From Dactylellina haptotyla (Eukaryota > Ascomycota > Orbiliomycetes > Orbiliales > Orbiliaceae), in assembly GCA_031310005.1 (NCBI GenBank), contig CM062385.1:2046001-2110000 (forward strand): 64,000 nt of DNA. Direction: 5' to 3'. This document shows, piece after piece, positions 57,605-64,000 of the stretch; positions within the stretch are counted from its first letter, which is position 1; each line of letters starts with the position of its first letter. Both the position numbers and the translations under genes were made by a program. The notes beneath the pieces were generated by a model. It saw nothing but the letters and a program-made list of their open reading frames with translations, had not been told where the DNA came from and searched no databases.

Positions 57605-59971
57605 TCTGTTTGCAAAATTCTGTTCGCGTCAACCTTGACGATCATATCCTTATCTCATTTGCAGATACATACATAGGAATTTGTTTTTCACACTCATTAG
57701 ATATCCCTTGCATTGCGTGGTCATCGGTTGCATTTTTACCATGTTTTTCAAATCCAAAATTTTCTTCCTATAGTACTCAGGATTTTACATGTGTGCTATT
57801 TGATTATTTCCCTTACTGGTCTTGTACGACACTCAGAGGTATAAATTACGCTCATGTGGTATACGAATATAATGTTATTTTTATAATGAACCTGCCAATG
57901 AAGGCAAAAACTCCGATGCATCACATATCGCATAGAAAAGTTAAATATCGTTCCCGTTGCGGTGTTCCGGTATCTTGGGATTCCTTGATCTTACAGCTCC
58001 ACGATAACAATTTTAAACCCCCCGCCATGTGCTCACACGCGTGCGTGGCCATGGTGAACGAGCAATTGCAAGCCCGCGACCAAGGTAGGAGTTTCGAATT
58101 GTCTGAAACCTCAGTTAAAACTGCATGGTTCGAATACTGCGAAGGAGTTGTTACCAGTGAGCCTAAAGAGTCCCCTTATTAGCCTGGGTGTATATGTGCA
58201 TGTTAAGTGCGAAAATTCGAACCCTGGGTTTGGTTCCAAGCGATGCTAGGTGCCAAAGTCCGCCACGGGATTTTGAGAAACTGAGACTGTGTCATCCCAA
58301 GTTTCAGGTCGGGAATATAAACACTGAGCGGGTCGAGAACCCGGATTTCGCTTCGAGTCAAGCGCCCCCCACGACCCGACCGTTGGAGGCCGAAACATCC
58401 CGGAAAGCTCAGGCATTATAAAGTCGGTGGGATCATGTATACGGAATGCCGATGCGAATGTTAGTCTGCTAAGCTATGCTAAGCACTTGTGATTCCAGCC
58501 GTCGAACCATTTTAAACTGGCACCATGCACCTGCCGTTCAAGCTTCGATTGTGCGCAGGGAGACAAGAAAACCACACTTCAACACAAACTAGGCGAGCTA
58601 TAAGGGCTTAGCGTACAGATGGCGCCTCTTAGCTCTCTTTCGAAATTTTGTGAAAACTTGGAGTGGTGGGATATCAAGCCTGGTCTCTAGCTCTCCTTGG
58701 TTCATGGTATCCTTCCAATGGATGCCTGGTTTCAATTCTACCCATACAACATGTTGGTCAAGTTGGTGGCAGATTGGGCTGTTGCAAAACATGGTGGTTC
58801 AACATAGAGAGAATTTGTCAGTATAACCAAGTAGGGAATTTAGACCAACCTTTTTAAGAATCGATATATATATAGCCATAATACTTAGATTTTCAGAGAT
58901 TAAGGTCAACGACAATGCAATTTTGTATATGACTTATGTGAACTCTGGACTGCTTCGTAGACATTGTATTCCATCTACAACCAACGGCAGTAAGACGACC
59001 GGCGGGAATTCGGGGTGGCAATAGGCGATGTAACCACATGATATGGGATTTCTCCGGAACTCTGTCTTTAATTTCGTTTCTTGAAAATTCTTTCTGTTGA
59101 GATCGTGCTTGTCTAACCACTCCCCAGGGTGTGTTACATCCTCTCAGCAGTGCACCTGCCACGAGGATCATTTCTAGAGATTCTAGACAGCCTTGATTAG
59201 TGATGAATCACAGAACCTCTAGCCAAAGGTTACCAGAATTTCGAACGTGGGAATACGAATTCTCCAAGGGTTTCTTCATTATAAGCTACCCAAAAATGCA
59301 GGTGCGCGCATGAGGTTCTCGTGGAACCTCCGTTCGCAGGACTAAGTCTTTTTTGGCCACCTTACATCTATCACTAATTCCGTTGAAATGGAACCCTGAA
59401 TCTCAAAAAAGTTGATGGAGATGTATAATTAACCATGTCAGGAGCTGCCGAAAATATATGTCCCCCCGGCCCATGTGTAAATGTTGCAATCTCTGAACCA
59501 GATAATCTGGTATCTAGATATAAGCGTAATCCGAAAATGTCCAATGAACCGGGTAGAAATTTTCTATTTTAATACTCCCTGTCAACTGACCCGACAATAT
59601 CTCTTCTGTCGACGACCAGTTGGAGAAGAGGCTGGGTATCCGTACCACGACTGTCAAACCAACAAACCCGAGAAAACATGGACCAGGTTCTTATCGCAAT
59701 GCTAACGCCTATAGAAGGCCTGCAAAACTTTCGATGGATAGCCTAAGCCAAAACTTCAGATGCAGGTATTCCTAACCGCCGCCCGGACTTTGGAGCGAGC
59801 CTGCAATTGAACACTGCATAAAACTGGGTATATAAGCATGCCGCCCGCGTCGGATAGAAGCATGTCATTGATCATCCAATCCATATCTAGAGATCTCGCC
59901 TACTCGAGAGCATTACAGTGTCGAATTCTCTTTCTATAACTCTATAACGCTACCTATACTTCCTTATCAGA
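57605..59971. other. Large intergenic region, nothing recognised
   Basis: About 2.4 kb. A 193-codon frame at 57601-58182 begins inside the previous stop region and has no family signature. The 200 bases before 59972 contain a TATATAAG box near 59829, fitting the promoter of the next gene. No repeat or RNA gene was recognised. Confidence 0.4.
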
Positions 59972-60520
59972 ATGAAATCTCTATCTCTCTTCCTTGCTCT
60001 GCTAGGCCTTTTCACGACCTCAATCGTAGCTTACGGTCCTTACGAGGTTCAGAAATTCGAGTTCTACGTCTCCACGTCTCCTTCGAGAGTCTCCTACTCT
60101 AGTTTCACCTTCAGCGATCCGGTCAGTGGCATTTGCACCGAATGCAAGTATACAGCCAGTCGCGGATACGGATACACCGCACCTGCAGCTTTGCCGACAA
60201 AGTTCGTTGCCTGCAGTAACAAGGATGTTAAATGGAAGTATCAAACGGAGGGTCAGATAATATACGTTGAGTTTGGATACTGGCAAAAGAACAATCAGTA
60301 TGTGACACTGCCTCGCTGATTTGCGCTGTCCGCCTACCGCTGATAGAGGGTACTAATTCAAGATATCTTCATGATCATCAGCACGCACAAAGCAGACTGG
60401 ATCCGGATCCTAGCTAATGGAACAGTAATTCCGAATGGATGCGCTCCGTTTGGGTATTACGGGTACAAATGCGCTCCACGGGAAACAAGATACCTAACGG
60501 ATATTGTGGCGGTAGTATGA
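59972..60520 (+). CDS. Small secreted protein with C-terminal CAPFGYYGYxC motif
   Basis: Exons 59972-60297 and 60382-60520 (84-base intron with TACTAAT-like branch site) join to 154 codons. A signal peptide is clear (MKSLSLFLALLGLFTTSIVA). The mature part is about 134 residues and beta-rich, with one Cys pair early (CTEC), another near residue 89 and a last pair in CAPFGYYGYKC. The second exon supplies the W..ANGTVIPNGCAPFGYYGYKC..DIVAV end, which reads through only with this splice. The fold and function are unknown to me. Size, cysteines and signal peptide fit an effector-like or wall-interacting protein. A TATA box lies about 140 bases upstream. Confidence 0.7.
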
Positions 60521-61652
60521 GCTTTTTATATGGGAGAAGGTCAACTCACAGAGAAGGGGAGTGATGGATTTAAGACAGGGGTGCCCGACAAATTAGAACT
60601 TCAGTGGAGGAAAGCTGGTAATAAAATGGTTAATGCGAACGATATGATGATAAATGTAATGATATTTAATGATCTTAGGATACTCGGGGAATGAAGAGTA
60701 ATACTACATTGATGCTTGAAATGAAAAAGGAAGACCCCTAGGAAGTAGTGTATACACTGTATGCTTGTGAGAGCCCAGTATGATCGTCACAATATATGAT
60801 GCTTGTCAACATGTACATATGTATTGTTCCACAAATGCTCAAGATGGTTGAAAAGAGAAAAAGGAAATTTGAAACAGAACTCCAGATGAATGCGCCGCCG
60901 ATGGTATATGTTTGGAAGCTGATTACCGTAAAGAAAAACAAGAAAAACTCCAGGTATATATGATATCAAAGATAATGATAGGATCCATGACTTAGGTCCG
61001 GATATGATGGGAGAGTTGAAGTTGGACAAGGAGTCGCTGAGCCACGGGCCATATAGTACAGCGAAATTTGGATAATGGAATATGAATATTCTGAGAGAAG
61101 ATGCGAGAGTGCCTAGGTGAATAGAAACTGCGGTCGGAAATGAGCTCCAAATGCGGTACGAGGCAGGGATAGCTATAGCTTTAATTCGCTAAATATAGTG
61201 ATGAATTCGGATGTCATCGTGATATTCTTGTGTTGTGAACCTGCTTCCCCAAATTTCCGACCGCTGGAGTATATTAAATTTTAGTACGAATGCAAGTGGT
61301 ACTGCATAGTATGGTCTGTCGAAGAGGTCCATGCAAAGTTGGTTATAGGGCAGAGGATATTTCCGACGAAAGGGTTTCGAACGATTCTGGGAAACTTCGG
61401 CAGTTTACGTTGATCTCGTCTATCTCGAGATCACACGTTCCCACAACTCCTGGCAAAAGGATTCCATATATGACATAGTAGTGCCTTTGATTCGTTTGCC
61501 TGATATGTAGGCCGAAAAGCCTTAGGCTTTTGGGAACGAAAGGCTCATGGCGCTGTACACGTGTCTCTAGATAGCTAGTTGGATACTGGTTCTGGTACCG
61601 TATTATATCTCGCTTCGCCTTTCGGCATGCCTGAGAAGAAGAAAGGAATTTT
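60521..61652. other. Intergenic region, nothing recognised
   Basis: About 1.1 kb of AT-rich sequence carrying the 3' flanks of two convergent genes. No gene or repeat was recognised. Confidence 0.35.
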
Positions 61653-62246
61653 TCATGGCATACTATGCCGGTGTACGACTGGTAAAGGCAAGGTTATTGT
61701 GTGTTCGAATGAGGGTTCGTAGTATTGGTCATGGATTGACAGGCGGTTAACCGGCACGCCGACCTCGCTCTCCTGGTCCGAGATACAGACAGTCTCCATG
61801 GAAATGTAAGACTGAACAATTTGGCCCGACCGTTGTTGCCTCATCTGCTCATCGTATTCGACGGGTTCCGGCGTCGTGCTCGTAGGACGAAAGCTCAAAA
61901 CAGTCTTCGATTTGGTTTGCTGGGCACGAAGGTGTCGCAGCCATATACCCCTGTGGGCGAGGAAGACAACAACGGCTATGGTAACAATAAGAACAGCGGC
62001 AATGGTAGCCCCGACAGCACCAGGGATATTTTTCTTTGGTTCCGGTGTCGGTGTCGGCGAAGGAATATCATACCAGAGGGCAGATACGGAAGTCCCTCGG
62101 CGGAGGAGAGACTCGTCCTGGCCGTTGGCGGTGAGAATCTTCGAATTCGATGTTGGGTTCTGGGATCTGTCGTTCAACTGGCTTGGCGGCGCAGCCCAAG
62201 CGACGGGGAATACCGTCACCGTGATGAAGAGAACGACCAGCCTCAT
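61653..62246 (-). CDS. Single-pass membrane protein with signal peptide
   Basis: Single-exon, 197 codons from the ATG at 62246 (the preceding in-frame codon is GTG). The order is a signal peptide (residues 1-19), a short Ser/Asn-rich outer part with a Pro/Thr spacer (SPTPTPEPKK), one strong membrane segment (AVGATIAAVLIVTIAVVVFLA, about residues 77-97) and a cytosolic tail of about 100 residues with Ser, Tyr and Glu clusters. This layout (type I, short stalk, one helix, acidic tail) is common among fungal surface or stress-sensor-like proteins. The outer part is too short for a WSC or Mid2-type sensor, and no specific domain is recognised. No function assigned. Confidence 0.65.
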   Translation of the reverse strand: MRLVVLFITVTVFPVAWAAPPSQLNDRSQNPTSNSKILTANGQDESLLRRGTSVSALWYDIPSPTPTPEPKKNIPGAVGATIAAVLIVTIAVVVFLAHRGIWLRHLRAQQTKSKTVLSFRPTSTTPEPVEYDEQMRQQRSGQIVQSYISMETVCISDQESEVGVPVNRLSIHDQYYEPSFEHTITLPLPVVHRHSMP

Positions 62247-64000
62247 CACTTTTCCAGCCTGCCGTGGCCGTATCGGTTCAAGAAAGAATATACTCTCAGG
62301 TCTTCCGCTTCCTCCTCCTACTGATGATGATTCCGATCCCCTCTGCTACGACTACAACTACTGCAACTGGTTTGTCGAAAGAGCGTCCTTTATTAACGTC
62401 GTGCAACATGTCCGGTGTGCTGTTCCAACTGGTAGGCGGCCATCGTACGGTTTGGGGGGATTTCCTTGCTGGTAATATAAACGGACGGCAGGTGAGTTGT
62501 TACGGGGAACGATCTGCCCTGGCTCCTTTCTCCTGCTCTTCGATCGTCGACTTTGTAAGGCAGGAGGACGATAGCTTATTTATTACATTTCTGGGGGAGA
62601 GTGCCTGAGAAGAATGGAACCCGGAGATATTTAAGGTCGTTGATCGTTAATCACTTATTTGTGTTCACCTACCACACACGCCCACTCGCATGCATCGAAC
62701 AAGAGAGAGAAAGATTGATTTGATTCAAAAGACAAGCAAGCAAAGCAAGCAAGACAAGCGTGAGCATGCTAGCAAAGTAGCATGGCCACAGCTGGAGGGG
62801 ATTACCCCGGGCCTAACCTTGCTCCTTGGGTCCAAGTCAAAAGGCAGCCTACGAACTAGGAAGCATGGCATCCGGCGTCTGCCCCCAGGAGGACCCGCTC
62901 GAACTTAGCTCCTCCAGAGGTGAAGATGAGAACAGCGAGAAAGAAGAAGAAAAAAGCACAAACCTACCTGCGGTTATCTGCAATGTTTGACATTCCGGCC
63001 CCATCGCACCATCTCGTATCGTAGATTGTTTGGCGTGATTGTGACTAAAAGGAAATCTAAGGGAGCGAATAGCAAAGAAATGGTTAAGAAGTCCTCGGTC
63101 TGGTTCGGATGAAGCGAAGGTCAAGCTGGTGCCTAATCAATGACGCTAACCAGCCAGTTTCTTGGGATCGCTTACGGGGGCGAGAAACCCACCCAAAGAT
63201 GCTACTAAACCGTTAACGTTATTTCATCCGCTCGCAGAATTGGGCAAATCCACCGAATCAATGAAGAATTCCAAAGATCGTGATGACAGGCTTCCGCGCC
63301 AAAAAGGGCAGTCCAAAGTTGACATTGTAACAACGACCCCCAGCACGACGTGCACCATGTTAAAACCGTATATATATCCCGGCCTTGTGCGTCTTGGAAG
63401 CAAGGCTGGGCTCATCCGGATGGGTTACAGGTGGAGTTGCTGATGTTTCTTCTTACTTTATGAAATCAAAAAAACGAAAGTCTTTACCTTTGCTCTACCG
63501 TTGGTTGAAAGGCTTGTCGAGAACCTGTCGACAAATGCTGGTTCACGAATCGTAAACCCAATCCCGACGTGGTAAGTTGGTGGGACCCAATGGAACAGTA
63601 TTGCATTCTGCAATATTGGTGGACCGGTTCTCCAGGCACGACAACGCAAACAGGGTTAAAAAACAAATCTACATCAAACATCTCGCCTCCTGAATTTTTC
63701 GACAAAACCACTTTCGGCATGATGTTCGGAGTGAAATTCGAAAACACGTGTTCCCGATGTTATTACTCGCGTACTCGTGCAACGAGAATTTAAGATATTT
63801 AGGCCGCAAGGGTATCATTATGAGAGAGCATCTTCAACTGATGCGGCATCCCATTGTCCTAGATGGCACAATTCCAATCATACTAATATCAGGCGGCACA
63901 GCTGAGAGGCCGATTGTGACCAAGAAAGTATCAATCGCCACGATATCACAATCCTTAGCTTAGCGCGGATCGGCCAACAAGAACTTGAAGGCGTTTCAAG
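62247..64000. other. Terminal region of the window, nothing supported
   Basis: Several short frames occur on both strands, and none is longer than about 200 codons or carries a family signature. An AAGC-type short repeat lies near 62735-62760. A gene could be cut by the window edge here, but I see no clear evidence for one. Confidence 0.35.

Noticed and set aside
57601-58182. 193-codon frame directly after the PEBP-like gene
   Set aside because: It starts within the stop region of the previous gene in what is probably 3' untranslated sequence, and shows no family signature.
1-64000. CRISPR arrays and bacterial-type operons
   Set aside because: The sequence is eukaryotic, with introns in most genes. 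The only regular repeats are LTRs, a microsatellite and short tandem units.

Overview
The window looks like the genome of a filamentous ascomycete. Genes are split by many short introns (about 55-110 bases) with GT..AG ends and CTAAC/CTAAT-like branch points. The families present (HET, CHAT- and NACHT-type NLRs, PNP_UDP-domain proteins, SAT4-type membrane proteins, S10 carboxypeptidase, alpha-arrestin) are typical of Pezizomycotina. A helotialean or other leotiomycete source is a guess from overall flavour, not a proof. No rRNA operon, tRNA or CRISPR array was recognised. Exon borders given here were placed by hand from splice sites and reading frame.

Layout. 0.4-3.7 kb: a secreted serine carboxypeptidase and, convergent to it, a Fic-domain protein. 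3.7-6.6 kb: gene-poor DNA with a 5S-rRNA-like remnant and one small unknown ORF. 6.6-13.3 kb: a six-exon gene for a 2114-residue NACHT/TPR NLR-like protein. 14.4-20.5 kb: a head-to-head pair, a 310-residue protein proposed to be gasdermin-like (minus strand) and a 1558-residue CHAT-protease/P-loop NTPase protein (plus strand), sharing a 348-base promoter region. 20.58-27.28 kb: a Ty1/copia LTR element with identical LTRs and a 5-base target duplication, carrying an antisense ORF with Zn2Cys6-type cysteine spacing. 27.3-29 kb: AT-rich, repeat-rich DNA. 29.0-35.4 kb: an F-box protein, an alpha-arrestin and a secreted carboxylesterase. 37.2-46.7 kb: two more genes of the incompatibility/NLR class on the minus strand, a HET-domain protein and a Clr5-like/PNP_UDP protein, both with reading-frame damage or very unusual introns. 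47.3-62.2 kb: mostly secreted or membrane proteins (Thr-rich Cys-tail protein, decayed carboxylesterase, SAT4-type membrane protein, PAN-like secreted protein, GPI-anchored PEBP-like protein, small secreted protein, single-pass membrane protein). The last 1.7 kb holds no gene I can support.

How the genes may work together. Four loci within 40 kb belong to classes tied to fungal non-self recognition and regulated cell death. The most notable is the 14.4-20.5 kb pair. A small beta-rich protein with a basic patch and an acidic tail sits divergently beside an NLR-like protein carrying a CHAT protease with an intact His/Cys dyad. This matches the published arrangement in which fungal gasdermins lie next to, and are cut by, a protease-bearing partner. 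The gasdermin assignment rests on context, size and general features and needs a structure-level comparison.
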